This document shows, piece after piece, positions 9,612 to 18,033 of a stretch of DNA of 64,000 bases (within the stretch, counting starts at the first letter, position 1; each line of letters begins with the position of its first letter). Source of the stretch: Prevotella sp. S7-1-8. GTDB taxonomy: Bacteria > Bacteroidota > Bacteroidia > Bacteroidales > Bacteroidaceae. The translations under genes were made by a program, and so were the position numbers. Under the pieces are notes generated by a model that did not search any database, was not told where the DNA came from, and worked only from the letters and a program-made list of their open reading frames with translations. The DNA lies in assembly GCF_000758925.1 (NCBI RefSeq), contig NZ_JRNC01000032.1, forward strand, positions 1 to 64,000. Direction: 5' to 3'.

Positions 9612-9619
9612 TAACTTTG
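9612..9619 (+). promoter_or_regulatory. predicted deaD promoter -7 element
   Basis: TAACTTTG matches TAnnTTTG exactly and lies 78 bases before the proposed TTG start of the helicase gene. It falls inside the long upstream extension of the reading frame, so a transcript from here could not encode that extension. The -33 element is weak (ATTG with a 25-base spacer). Confidence 0.55.
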
Positions 9620-9697
9620 TGGCGTTCAAAGGGACAAGGAATAACGGTAGGGCGTTGTCAAGAAGTCCCTACGGTTACATTATTAAACATTACATTT

Positions 9698-11620
9698 TTG
9701 AAAACATTTGAAGAGTTAGGCGTAAGCGAAGAGATTCGCCGCGCCATTGACGAACTGGGCTTTGTAAACCCCATGCCAGTTCAAGAAGAAGTTATCCCGT
9801 ATTTATTAGCTCAAGGAAATGACGTTATCGCGTTGGCGCAGACCGGCACCGGAAAGACCGCAGCCTTTGGCATACCGTTGTTACAGCGCACCGACCCCAA
9901 TCTTCGCGAGACACAAGCGCTCATCCTGAGCCCCACCCGCGAGTTGTGCTTGCAAATAGCCGACGACCTCAACGCTTTCGCCAAATACATAGACGGCATG
10001 CACATCTTGCCCGTGTACGGCGGCTCGTCCATCGAGACGCAGATACGGTCGTTGCGCCACGGCGTGCAAATTATAGTGGCCACGCCGGGCAGGCTCATAG
10101 ACTTGATGAAACGTGGCGTGGCCAAACTCGAGCGCGTGAACAACGTGGTGCTGGACGAAGCCGACGAAATGCTCAACATGGGCTTTACCGAAAGCATCAA
10201 CACCATATTCGAGGGCGTGCCCCGCGACCGCAACACGCTGCTCTTCTCGGCCACCATGAGCCGCGAGATAGAGAAGATAGCCAAAAGCTACCTCAACGAC
10301 TACAAGGAGATTGTGGTAGGCTCTCGCAACGAGGGAGCGGAGAACGTGAACCACATATACTACATGGTGAACGCCAAAGACAAATACTTGGCGCTCAAGC
10401 GCGTGGTGGATTTCTACCCCAATATCTACGGCATCATATTCTGTCGCACCAAGGTTGAGACTCAAGAGGTGGCCGACAAGCTCATCAAAGACGGCTACAA
10501 CGCCGAGTCGCTACATGGCGACCTCTCGCAGCAACAGCGCGACTTGACCATGCAAAAGTTCAGGAAGCATATCACCCAACTGCTTGTGGCCACCGACGTG
10601 GCAGCCCGCGGCCTCGACGTTGACGACCTGACGCATGTCATCAACTACGGCTTGCCCGACGACATCGAGAGCTACACACACCGTTCGGGGCGCACGGGGC
10701 GAGCCGGAAAGAAAGGCACATCCATCGCCATCATTCACACGCGCGAGAAACACAAAGTGCGCGCCATAGAGAAAATCATAGGCAAGGAGTTTGTAGACGG
10801 CGAGCTGCCGGCACCCGAAGAGATCTGCAAGAAGCAACTCTACAAGGTGATGAACAATATCATGAAGACCGACGTGGACGAGGAACAAATCGCGCCCTAC
10901 GTGACGGAGATATACCGACAGTTTGAATATATTGACAAGGAGGACATCATCAAGAAGATGATCACGGTGACATTTGGCCGTTTTCTCGACTACTACAAAA
11001 ACGCGCCGGCAATAGAGAAGCCATCCGCCAAGCGCGGCAAAAAAGAGGATGGCGCTGGCGGCAAGGCCGACAACCGACGGGGCAAGCGGAGAGGCGCGGA
11101 GACTGGATACAGCCGCCTGGCCATCAACATGGGCAAGAAAGACGGCTTCTATCCCGGCGAGATCATGCAATACATCAACCAGCACATAGAGGGCAAACAA
11201 GAGGTGGGACACATAGACTTGCTACAGAAATCGTGCTACGTGGAGGTGCCCGAGCGCGACGCGGCCTATGTGGCCGAGTCGCTCAATGGCACGCGCTACC
11301 ATGGGCGCGAGGTACGTTGCGCCATCGCTCATGGCAACGGGCAAGAAGGCGCCAACAAGGCGACCGCGAGACGAGGCGACCGCGGCGGCCGAAACAACGC
11401 GAGAGGCTCCCGGTACGCGGACAAAGGAGGGCGCGCGGCGCGCCGGGGCCAGCGTGGCAACGCCTATCGCGAAGAGCCGCAAGATTTTGACAAGGGGGGC
11501 AGACGTGGTCGCGACGACTGGAAAAGCCTCATGCAGGGCGCGCCTTTCAAGCTCAAAGGCGAGGAACCGGACTTCAGTGAGGAGGGATGGGCGCGGAGAA
11601 GACCCAAAAAGAAACAATAA
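9698..11620 (+). CDS. deaD: DEAD-box ATP-dependent RNA helicase
   Basis: This RNA helicase unwinds structured RNA in ribosome assembly, mRNA decay and cold adaptation. I choose the TTG at 9698, giving 640 residues (MKTFEELGVSEEI), because the helicase core opens exactly there and a promoter element lies between it and the upstream codons of the open frame. Motifs from that start: Q motif near 25-30, Walker A AQTGTGKT 47-54, PTREL 79-83, TPGR 129-132, DEAD 153-156, SAT, and HRSGRTGRAGK in the second RecA domain. A DbpA-type RNA-binding domain follows (RLAINMGKKDGFYPGEI), then a tail rich in Arg and Gly of about 70 residues. It is monocistronic by appearance; the TlpA-type gene follows after 90 bases. 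Confidence 0.93.
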   Translation: MKTFEELGVSEEIRRAIDELGFVNPMPVQEEVIPYLLAQGNDVIALAQTGTGKTAAFGIPLLQRTDPNLRETQALILSPTRELCLQIADDLNAFAKYIDGMHILPVYGGSSIETQIRSLRHGVQIIVATPGRLIDLMKRGVAKLERVNNVVLDEADEMLNMGFTESINTIFEGVPRDRNTLLFSATMSREIEKIAKSYLNDYKEIVVGSRNEGAENVNHIYYMVNAKDKYLALKRVVDFYPNIYGIIFCRTKVETQEVADKLIKDGYNAESLHGDLSQQQRDLTMQKFRKHITQLLVATDVAARGLDVDDLTHVINYGLPDDIESYTHRSGRTGRAGKKGTSIAIIHTREKHKVRAIEKIIGKEFVDGELPAPEEICKKQLYKVMNNIMKTDVDEEQIAPYVTEIYRQFEYIDKEDIIKKMITVTFGRFLDYYKNAPAIEKPSAKRGKKEDGAGGKADNRRGKRRGAETGYSRLAINMGKKDGFYPGEIMQYINQHIEGKQEVGHIDLLQKSCYVEVPERDAAYVAESLNGTRYHGREVRCAIAHGNGQEGANKATARRGDRGGRNNARGSRYADKGGRAARRGQRGNAYREEPQDFDKGGRRGRDDWKSLMQGAPFKLKGEEPDFSEEGWARRRPKKKQ

Positions 11621-11665
11621 AGTTATTAATTCTTAACATCGGCCATCACTTTAGCAAAGTATGCG

Positions 11666-11673
11666 TACCTTTA
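11666..11673 (+). promoter_or_regulatory. weak promoter-like element before the TlpA-type gene
   Basis: TACCTTTA differs from TAnnTTTG only in the last base and lies 38 bases before the start codon, in the gap between the helicase and thioredoxin genes. No -33 element is clear. Read-through from deaD is equally possible. Confidence 0.3.
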
Positions 11674-11710
11674 CGAACAAATACCGCCACCATCAATTAA
11701 AAAACACTAT

Positions 11711-12850
11711 ATGAGAAAGACTATTTATGCATTGGCGCTCATGGCGACAGCCATGATGCCCTCAATGGCAAGTGCCGACAATGGGAACGTGCGATTCAAG
11801 GGCGATGTAAAGGGGCTGAAAGACAGCCTCATCGTGATGTATGCCACACAAGGCGGAACCCAAGCCAAAGACACGGTGGCCGTCAAGGACGGCAAATTTG
11901 ATTTCACCGTCAGCGTGGCCGGGCCCACCAATCTCTACGCCTACACCCCAGCCACTCTTCGACACGAGGAGAGAGTGGGGTTCCAAGCTGTCGCCGTGCC
12001 GGGCGAAACGGCAGAACTCAGCGGCGACCTCACCAAGTCTTACTACTTCTCGGGGTCTAAATTCTACAACGAGTTCAACGAGGCCGACCGTGCCATGGAG
12101 GCCGCGTCCAAGCCGCTCAACGACTTCGTGAGCGGACTGAACAGTCGCATGCAGGCCGGCGAGCCGCGTGAGGCGTTGATGAACGAGTACCAAGCCAAGG
12201 CCCCGGCTTTGAAGAAACAAATGCTCGATGGCATCATGGCCTTCATCAAGGAGCACCCCAACTATGAGGCTTGCGCCGCCATCATCCCCAGATTGGAACA
12301 GTTGGACGACATGAAAGAAGCTGTCAAGCTGCTCTCGCCATCCGTGCGCGACGGGCGGATGAAACCCATATACCAAAGCGTCATCAGCGAGATGGAAAAC
12401 CAAGCCAAGGCCGAGGCCGAGGCCGCAAAAAAACAAGCGGCCGGCGTGACGGCCCCCGACTTCACCCTGAACGACATCAACGGCAAACCGTTGGCGCTGT
12501 CGTCGCTACGCGGCAAATACGTGGTGCTCGACTTTTGGGGCAGTTGGTGCGGCTGGTGCATCAAGGGTTTCCCGGAGATGAAAAAATACTACGAGAAATA
12601 CAAAGGCAAGTTTGAGATTTTGGGCGTAGACTGCAACGACCGCGAGGAGAAATGGAGAAAGGCCGTGAAAGACCACGCCCTGCCTTGGTTGCACGTCTAT
12701 AACACGCGCGACAGCAAACTGCTGGAGAAGTATGGCGTGCGCGGTTTTCCAACCAAGATACTCGTGGGACCCGACGGAAAAATCGTGAAAACATACGTGG
12801 GGGAGGACCCAGCCTTCTACACTTTTCTCGATGACACCTTTGGCAAGTAA
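11711..12850 (+). CDS. TlpA-family periplasmic thiol-disulfide oxidoreductase
   Basis: This is an exported redox protein of 379 residues. The signal peptide is at residues 1-22 (cleavage near ASA-DNG). An N-terminal beta domain of the DUF4369 type follows (about 25-125), then a helical, charged linker. A C-terminal AhpC/TSA-Redoxin domain begins near 245 (APDFTLNDINGKPLALSSLRG) with the active-site pair CGWC near residues 280-283 inside FWGSWCGWCIKGF, and the cis-Pro loop GVRGFPTKI. The Trp-Gly-Ser-Trp lead-in is usual for Bacteroidetes members. It probably reduces disulfides of periplasmic proteins or of cytochrome assembly; the partner is unknown. A strong terminator follows. Confidence 0.9.
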   Translation: MRKTIYALALMATAMMPSMASADNGNVRFKGDVKGLKDSLIVMYATQGGTQAKDTVAVKDGKFDFTVSVAGPTNLYAYTPATLRHEERVGFQAVAVPGETAELSGDLTKSYYFSGSKFYNEFNEADRAMEAASKPLNDFVSGLNSRMQAGEPREALMNEYQAKAPALKKQMLDGIMAFIKEHPNYEACAAIIPRLEQLDDMKEAVKLLSPSVRDGRMKPIYQSVISEMENQAKAEAEAAKKQAAGVTAPDFTLNDINGKPLALSSLRGKYVVLDFWGSWCGWCIKGFPEMKKYYEKYKGKFEILGVDCNDREEKWRKAVKDHALPWLHVYNTRDSKLLEKYGVRGFPTKILVGPDGKIVKTYVGEDPAFYTFLDDTFGK

Positions 12851-12894
12851 ACCCACGGCCTCGCGGCCCAAACCTTTCAACCCCTAACCATGCA

Positions 12895-12927
12895 GGAGAC
12901 AAACGCTCATCAAGGGCGCTTGTCTCC
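12895..12927 (+). terminator. rho-independent terminator after the TlpA-type gene
   Basis: Arms GGAGACAA and TTGTCTCC, extended inward by CGC/GCG after one mismatch, are followed directly by a long T run. It starts 45 bases after the stop codon. Confidence 0.85.
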
Positions 12928-12941
12928 TTTTTTTCTTTTTA

Positions 12942-13139
12942 TCACCATGACGCCTCATGCCAAATAAGCATGAAACTCACTCGCGAGAACGCGACGACCG
13001 TTGGCAAAAGGGCGTAAAACAGCGCGTCTCTCACATTGTCATAAAGCCAAAAATGTAAAATCATAATCACGAGAAACAGCACCTGCAAACCATCGCTTTT
13101 AGCCATCCAAAACGGCAAACCACTCTTCAAGACAACCAT
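12942..13139 (-). CDS. possible small membrane protein, unrecognised
   Basis: An open frame on the minus strand encodes about 65 residues from the ATG at 13139; it stays open upstream to a TTG at 13205. It contains two hydrophobic stretches (LQVLFLVIMILHFWLY and ALFYALLPTVVAF), so it could be a two-helix membrane protein. I do not recognise it, there is no clear promoter or start context, and it lies in a gap that also carries a degenerate repeat. It may equally be a chance frame or a gene remnant. Confidence 0.25.
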   Translation of the reverse strand: MVVLKSGLPFWMAKSDGLQVLFLVIMILHFWLYDNVRDALFYALLPTVVAFSRVSFMLIWHEASW

Positions 13140-13199
13140 CCCAATGGCGACAAAATCGTGATTTTCGAGCGCGTAAATCAATTCCACCGTGCGTATAAC

Positions 13200-13305
13200 A
13201 CCCAATCACCATACGAGAGAGCGCTAAACGCAACGCGTTTAAAGCCCATTCGAAGCGTGATTGGGCCTTGATCGCAATCCCATTAATACCCATTCGCACA
13301 TTCAA
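13200..13305. repeat. intergenic repeat copy A (TTAAACGC family)
   Basis: This segment carries the imperfect palindrome TAAACGCAACGCGTTTA followed by AAGCCCATTCG and further ATTGGGC/CCCATTAAT-like units. The same elements (TTAAACGC, CATTCGC, ATTAAnnnTTAAT) recur in five other gaps of the window. Confidence 0.5.
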
Positions 13306-13473
13306 AAAAAAGAATTTTGATTGCCTTTACACCGGAAAATCCACAAAACACTGTTTTACAAGCAATTGCCAAAGTGCCAAAATTTGGGCGTATTTGCGAA
13401 CAAAGTGCCAACGACTTGCAAATACGCGAAATATGAACGTAGCTTTGTCAAGGAATTTCGAAATAAACAAAAA

Positions 13474-13544
13474 GTAATTCACGGTTTTCAACGCGCCACG
13501 GCGCAAGCCAAATCGCGCATGGAAAACTGTGAATCGTGAATTAC
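13474..13544. repeat. inverted repeat of the AATTCAC family at the sugar-kinase 3' end
   Basis: GTAATTCACG (13474-13483) and CGTGAATTAC (13535-13544) are exact inverted copies, with GTTTTC and GAAAAC as an inner pair. The right arm overlaps the stop codon of the PfkB kinase gene. The reverse strand shares TTCACGATT and ATTTGGCT with the element near 17.8 kb. Confidence 0.55.
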
Positions 13545-14473
13545 AAAACTTTTTTTCCCTCTCCAAACGCCGTGGAAACGTAGTTGTAATAGTGCCGACA
13601 GCTGTCCGCCGAAAACTCCAACGCGCCCTTAACAAGCTTGTCCCACACATCGACAGCAAGCCCACGCTCCATCTGTTCATGGGTTACTCCCTGTCTTATC
13701 ATCTCATAGATAAAACCTGCGTTGAAGTTATCACCCGCGCCAATAGTGCTTAACACCTCTCCTTGCGGCACTGGATAGCTGCGCGCCAAACCGTTTTCGG
13801 CCCGCAATTCCACTTGGTCGGCGCCGCGAGTGCAAATGAAGCGTTTGCAATAAAATGATATTTCAGACCTGTATATCTTATCAGCGTCGTCTGTTTTGTA
13901 TAAATTGACAAAATCGTCACTGCTGCCACGCACTATGTCAGCGTAACCAAAATTGTCCAACAAGTTGGGCGTGACCCTCATAAGCTCATGTTGGTGGGAA
14001 CGGCGAAAGTTAACATCATAATAGATGATGGCCCCATTGGCACGCGCCTCGTCGAGCAGCGCCTGCACCTGTGGGCGTATCACGGGGTTCACGGCATAAA
14101 AAGAGCCTATCAGGACAATGTCGTCGGGCTGTATGTTGAGAGTGGGAAGCTCAAGCCTGTCGTTAGGATGATTTTTGTAAAAGAGATAATCAGCGTCGCC
14201 CCGCTCATTGAGAAACGCCAATGACACAGGCGATTTGGCGTCTTGGAAAACACTCACATTGTGGGCGTCCACATCATTCCGTGTCAAGAAATCGACGGTG
14301 TCGCGCCCCACCCTGTCGTCTCCGGCCTCGCCAATAAACATACAGTTCACGCCCGACCGTCCAAGGGAAACCATGGCGTTGAACGTGGATCCACCTGGAA
14401 ACGCGGCGATGGGCTGCGCGTTTTTAAATACAATATCATAGACTGTCTCGCCTAATCCTATTACTTTTCGCAT
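13541..14473 (-). CDS. PfkB-family sugar kinase (fructokinase-like)
   Basis: This cytoplasmic kinase phosphorylates a sugar, probably fructose, using ATP. I start at the ATG at 14473 (MRKVIGLGETVYDIVF), giving 310 residues. The codons upstream overlap the divergent peptidase's control region. N-terminal substrate loop: AFPGGSTFNAMVSLGRSG. C-terminal PfkB signature STIGAGDNFNAGF, with the catalytic Asp in GAGD at about 245-248. Annotated relatives are called carbohydrate kinase or fructokinase; the exact sugar cannot be read from sequence. It is divergent from the M16 peptidase gene, with 81 bases between start codons. An inverted repeat overlaps its stop codon. Confidence 0.9.
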   Translation of the reverse strand: MRKVIGLGETVYDIVFKNAQPIAAFPGGSTFNAMVSLGRSGVNCMFIGEAGDDRVGRDTVDFLTRNDVDAHNVSVFQDAKSPVSLAFLNERGDADYLFYKNHPNDRLELPTLNIQPDDIVLIGSFYAVNPVIRPQVQALLDEARANGAIIYYDVNFRRSHQHELMRVTPNLLDNFGYADIVRGSSDDFVNLYKTDDADKIYRSEISFYCKRFICTRGADQVELRAENGLARSYPVPQGEVLSTIGAGDNFNAGFIYEMIRQGVTHEQMERGLAVDVWDKLVKGALEFSADSCRHYYNYVSTAFGEGKKVL

Positions 14474-14538
14474 GGGTTCACTTTGCATTTCTTTTGCAAA
14501 TATCCGAAAAAACAAGCGCATATCAAAACAAAATTGGC

Positions 14539-14546
14539 TATTTTTG
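14539..14546 (+). promoter_or_regulatory. predicted promoter of the M16 peptidase gene, almost at the ATG
   Basis: TATTTTTG fits TAnnTTTG and ends 8 bases before the ATG at 14555. Transcription from it would start within a few bases of the start codon, giving a nearly leaderless mRNA. No TTTG -33 element was found at the normal distance. Confidence 0.4.
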
Positions 14547-14554
14547 CGCTTGAT

Positions 14555-15874
14555 ATGAAATATAACACAGCAACGCTTAGCAATGGGCTAAGGGTCATCC
14601 ATATGCCATCATCCTCACCTGTGGTCTATTGCGGATACTGCATACGCGCCGGCTCGAGAAACGAGAGGCCGGGCGAGGAGGGATTGGCACACTTCTGCGA
14701 GCACGCCACATTCAAGGGTACAGAGCGGCGTAGGTCTTGGAACGTGCTGAACTGCTTGGAGAGCGTGGGCGGAGACCTCAACGCTTTCACCACCAAGGAG
14801 GACACCACCTACCATGCCGCGGTGCTCAAGCAAGATATATCAAGGGCCATAGATATCCTGACCGACATCGTGTTTCACTCCACCTATCCACAGGGCGAAA
14901 TAGACAAAGAGGTAGAGGTGATATGCGACGAGATTGAAAGCTACAACGACACGCCCTCAGAACTGATATATGACGAGTTTGAAAATCTCGTCTTCGACGG
15001 GCATCCATTGGGGCACGCCATATTAGGCACGACCACCAACGTGCGGGGCTTTGACACCAAAAAGGCGCACGAGTTTACCAACAGGTTTTACAAGCCACGC
15101 AACAGCGTTTTCTTTGTATACGGAGATTTGTCTTTCAAAAGGATCATCAACAAGTTGTGCGCCGTACATCAGGCCAAGATGGTCGAGACGGCTGGCCCGA
15201 AAGCGCGCGCGGATGACGCGAGCCCAGAAAAAGACAAGGGCCTGCACACAGGCTGCGGCGGCATCCAAGACATCGGCAACGATGCGCATGACGGCGACAA
15301 GCACGTGTGGCTCGACAAGTTGGCAGGACAAAAAACAATAGTGCGCAAAGGCACGCATCAAGCCCATGTGATGGTTGGGAGCAGGGCTTACGATATCTAT
15401 GACCGTCGCCGCATGGCCCTTTACTTGCTCAACAACATGATAGGAGGCCCAGGCATGAACACGCGCCTGAACCTCATACTACGCGAGCATCACGGGTTGG
15501 TGTACACAGTGGAAAGCTCCATGGTAAGCTATGGCGACACGGGCGTGTGGTGCACCTATTTTGGATGCGACCCGCACGACGTTGACAGATGCCTGCGATT
15601 GGTGCGAAGAGAGCTTGACGGCTTTATGCAAAACCCCATCAGCCCCACCCGCCTCAACGCTGCCAAGAAACAATTGAAAGGGCAAATAGGCGTGGCCTGC
15701 GACAACAGGGAGAGCTTCGCGCTCGACTTTGGCAAGAGTTTCCTGCACTATGGTTGGGAGAAAGACATCAACCAGCTCTATAAAAACATTGACGAGCTGA
15801 CGGCAGACAACCTGCACGAGGTGGCCAACGATATTTTTAACGAATCGCGCCTAACCACACTCATATACAAATAA
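14555..15874 (+). CDS. M16 family zinc peptidase (insulinase/processing-protease type)
   Basis: This is a zinc metallopeptidase of the inverzincin class. The start is the ATG at 14555 (MKYNTATLSNGLRVIH), giving 439 residues. The zinc motif HFCEH is at residues 46-50 and the third ligand Glu lies near 126 in EVICDEIE, so it is the catalytic type and not an inactive subunit. The C-terminal half carries the second, non-catalytic M16 repeat (NMIGGPGMNTRLNLILRE). Between the halves is a charged, probably disordered insert of about 50 residues rich in Asp, Gly and Lys (around residues 210-255), longer than I expect for the family. No signal peptide is seen. The nitroreductase gene follows after 13 bases. 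Confidence 0.9.
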   Translation: MKYNTATLSNGLRVIHMPSSSPVVYCGYCIRAGSRNERPGEEGLAHFCEHATFKGTERRRSWNVLNCLESVGGDLNAFTTKEDTTYHAAVLKQDISRAIDILTDIVFHSTYPQGEIDKEVEVICDEIESYNDTPSELIYDEFENLVFDGHPLGHAILGTTTNVRGFDTKKAHEFTNRFYKPRNSVFFVYGDLSFKRIINKLCAVHQAKMVETAGPKARADDASPEKDKGLHTGCGGIQDIGNDAHDGDKHVWLDKLAGQKTIVRKGTHQAHVMVGSRAYDIYDRRRMALYLLNNMIGGPGMNTRLNLILREHHGLVYTVESSMVSYGDTGVWCTYFGCDPHDVDRCLRLVRRELDGFMQNPISPTRLNAAKKQLKGQIGVACDNRESFALDFGKSFLHYGWEKDINQLYKNIDELTADNLHEVANDIFNESRLTTLIYK

Positions 15875-15887
15875 AGAACTGGCAAAC

Positions 15888-16613
15888 ATGACTTTAGAAA
15901 ACATTTTGGAACATCGAAGGGCCATCAGGAAGTATGACCCCAACCAACCGTTGGAAGATAGCAAGGTGAAAGACTGTATCCGCATGGCCACATTGGCCCC
16001 GTCAAGCTCAAACATGCAACTGTGGGAGTGCTATCATGTGACGGACAAAGACACGTTGGGCAAGTTGGCCCACGCCTGCCTGGACCAAGGAAGCGCACGG
16101 ACAGCCCAACAGATGGTGGTGTTCGTGACACGTCAAGACTTGTATCGAGACCACGCACAAAAAGTGTTGCGGGCTGCCATTGACAACATATTGAAAAACA
16201 GTCCGAAAGACAAGCAAGCGCGCCGAATACGCTTGCAACGTCTCTATTACAAACGGGTCATGCCCATGCAGTACGCACGCTTTCTTGGTATCAAGGGACT
16301 ACTGAACAAAATCTTGGCACAAACCATCGGCCTCTTCCGCCCCATCGTGCGCCAAGTGTCGGAGGGAGAAGTGAGCACGGTGGTGCACAAGAGTTGCGCG
16401 CTGGCCGTGCAAACGTTCATGCTGGCCATGAGCGAGAAAGGGTACGACACATGCCCGTTGGAGGGTTTTGACAGCAGGTTGGTGAAAAAGGCCCTCCACC
16501 TGCCATACAATCGTGGTATCAACATGGTAATAACGTGTGGTGTGCGACTGCCGGAGGGTGTGCGAGGAGAGCGTTTCCGGCTGCCCCTCGAGGAAATATA
16601 CCACAAAGTTTAA
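15888..16613 (+). CDS. nitroreductase family protein
   Basis: This is a flavin-dependent NAD(P)H oxidoreductase of 241 residues. The N-terminus has the FMN-binding pattern EHRRAIRKYDPNQP followed by MATLAPSSSNMQLWECY, both standard for the family. The middle is a helical insertion rich in basic residues. The C-terminal part has GYDTCPLEGFD, which matches the conserved E-G-F/M-D motif. It is co-transcribed with the M16 peptidase. The substrate (nitro compounds, quinones or flavins) is unknown. Confidence 0.9.
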   Translation: MTLENILEHRRAIRKYDPNQPLEDSKVKDCIRMATLAPSSSNMQLWECYHVTDKDTLGKLAHACLDQGSARTAQQMVVFVTRQDLYRDHAQKVLRAAIDNILKNSPKDKQARRIRLQRLYYKRVMPMQYARFLGIKGLLNKILAQTIGLFRPIVRQVSEGEVSTVVHKSCALAVQTFMLAMSEKGYDTCPLEGFDSRLVKKALHLPYNRGINMVITCGVRLPEGVRGERFRLPLEEIYHKV

Positions 16614-16731
16614 TCAAAAATTCAAAATCCTCAATACGAAATTAGGCTCGCTCAGGGGGCTGCCAAAGAGGATGTCATGTCAAAACGAAAGGATTGGCCA
16701 TTTGCCAATCCAAACCTCACGCGCCACCTTG
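16614..16731. repeat. AT-rich repeat remnant and hairpin between convergent genes
   Basis: Directly after the nitroreductase stop is AAAAATTCAAAATC and AAATTAGGCTCGCTC, which resembles the AATTCA...ATTTGGCTCG element near 17.8 kb. A hairpin GGATTGGC/GCCAATCC (16691-16711, 5-base loop) lies between the two convergent genes but has no T run, so it is a weak candidate terminator. Confidence 0.4.
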
Positions 16732-17349
16732 TCAAAGGTACAGCACCGCCTCGTTGCCCATGTTGAAGAGCAAGTCGAGGATGGAAAGGTTGGGCAAGAA
16801 ACCGTGTTTCCGCTCGTAAACTTGGTAATATCTCCGTGGCGTAAAGTCATTGTCGGGCAAAGGACGCTTGGGACGGATGGCCTCGCGGAAATCGAGGCAA
16901 CTTGGCTTGGCCTCGTAATGGGTTGTCAAGGCTATGGACGGCTCGATATCAAGCAGCTCGCATAGCTTGTGCGTTATCTCAAGGTTGAAATCGAAGAGGT
17001 AATCCCATCGCTTTTCGAAAAACGGACGTATGTCATCGGCAAGAAACTCGAAAAATGGACTTTCGCCATAGGCAGACACCAAAGCGTTCCAATGTACATG
17101 CCTCCAACGTCCATGATTGCTCACACGGATGTCTTTCATGCAGCATTTTGGCCCATCATATCGCTCGATGGGCACGGAGAGCGCTTGCGGCCCGTTGGCC
17201 GTGGCAATGACACAACGGTTGCGAAAGGTCTGCTTAAGGAAATTATCATGGCGTTCCAACAGCACCTCGCGGTGGCGATTGAGCTTTTGGTACCATTGGA
17301 TGGGTCCAAAATAGGCGGACGAGAGCATGCAAATATCAGTATCGTTCAT
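16732..17349 (-). CDS. WbqC family protein
   Basis: This 205-residue protein opens with MLSSAYFGPIQWYQKLNRH, matching the WbqC-like family that is often found with polysaccharide genes and is suspected to act on amino-sugar nucleotides; its reaction is not established. Later conserved pieces are WRHVHWNALVSAYGESPFF and PRRYYQVYERKHGF. It is the last gene of the minus-strand group dapB, lepB, S26-like protein, wbqC, 54 bases after the S26-like gene. This order is common in Bacteroidetes, so the gene may have a housekeeping envelope role here and not O-antigen synthesis. Confidence 0.88.
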   Translation of the reverse strand: MNDTDICMLSSAYFGPIQWYQKLNRHREVLLERHDNFLKQTFRNRCVIATANGPQALSVPIERYDGPKCCMKDIRVSNHGRWRHVHWNALVSAYGESPFFEFLADDIRPFFEKRWDYLFDFNLEITHKLCELLDIEPSIALTTHYEAKPSCLDFREAIRPKRPLPDNDFTPRRYYQVYERKHGFLPNLSILDLLFNMGNEAVLYL

Positions 17350-17403
17350 AAGGAAAGACTATCGGCGCGACAAATAGTTGGCACATGAAAAACAAGAATG
17401 GGC

Positions 17404-17808
17404 CTAAAAAGACAAATGAAAAAGTTTATAGGCATGACCCAATACCTGATGCCTGTAAACCAACGTTCTGCTCTTACCCAAATTGACAAGGTACAACTTG
17501 CAGTCTAAACAGCGGCACCGCGAACAGCATATGCGTGGAATGAGATACTGCCCCGAATCCACGGCGACGGTATCACCGGGCACGCCTTCCACCCTGCCGA
17601 TAATATCACGCGAACATCTGAAAACCATCAAATCTCCCTTTTTGAACCCTGCGTGCGACAGCTTGTTCACCACGACACGGTCTCCGCGTCTCAGCGTTTG
17701 GTCTATGTCCGTTGGCACCGCGTACACGGTGAAAGCGTAGAAGCGCACAACAAGCAAGACGGCCAAGGCTACAGCAAGCACAAATATGGTTTTTAGGAAA
17801 TAACGCAT
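17404..17808 (-). CDS. S26 signal-peptidase-like protein lacking the catalytic residues
   Basis: This 134-residue protein has an N-terminal membrane anchor (TIFVLAVALAVLLVVRFYAF) followed by a short S26 peptidase fold: RRGDRVVVNKLSH and GRVEGVPGDTVAVDSG align with the conserved boxes of signal peptidase I. The nucleophile box, PSSSLEKSL in the neighbouring LepB, reads PTDIDQTL here, with no Ser. The catalytic Lys box, YVKRCVGLPG in LepB, reads IIGRVEGVPG, with Gly in place of Lys. Both catalytic residues are therefore absent. The C-terminus has a cysteine cluster (CCSRCRCLDC) that is not part of the family. It is probably a regulator or partner of LepB, or a degenerate paralogue; the active-enzyme name would be misleading. 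Confidence 0.75.
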   Translation of the reverse strand: MRYFLKTIFVLAVALAVLLVVRFYAFTVYAVPTDIDQTLRRGDRVVVNKLSHAGFKKGDLMVFRCSRDIIGRVEGVPGDTVAVDSGQYLIPRICCSRCRCLDCKLYLVNLGKSRTLVYRHQVLGHAYKLFHLSF

Positions 17809-17819
17809 GCTAACTCACA

Positions 17820-18033
17820 GTTCACGATTTTCAATTCACAATTTGGCTCGAGCGAGATTGCTGAGCATTGGTTGAACAATCCACAACTCACCATTGCCAA
17901 TTCATCATTTGACCCGAGCGACGTACACGCGCTCCGCATTGGCAATTCTAAATGAAATTTTTATGTTTTTCCACCGCCACCGCCACACACGTCCCGAATG
18001 GCAAATGACGAATAGACAATGGTGAGTTGTGAA
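17820..18033. repeat. AATTCAC-family repeat region with 30-base inverted arms
   Basis: A 30-base arm at 17882-17911 and its inverted copy at 18002-18031 match at 27 of 30 positions, beginning with CACAACTCACCATTG. The left side also carries a direct repeat: CAATTCACAATTTGGCTCG (from 17833) and CAATTCATCATTTGACCCG (from 17898), each followed by AGCGA. The right arm ends three bases past the lepB stop codon. It may act as a terminator for lepB and may separate it from the S26-like gene. It is related to elements near 13.5, 16.6 and 61.98 kb. Confidence 0.65.

Noticed and set aside
13474-18031. CRISPR-like array from repeated AATTCAC motifs
   Set aside because: Repeats are degenerate and irregularly spaced, with no uniform spacers and no cas genes in the window.
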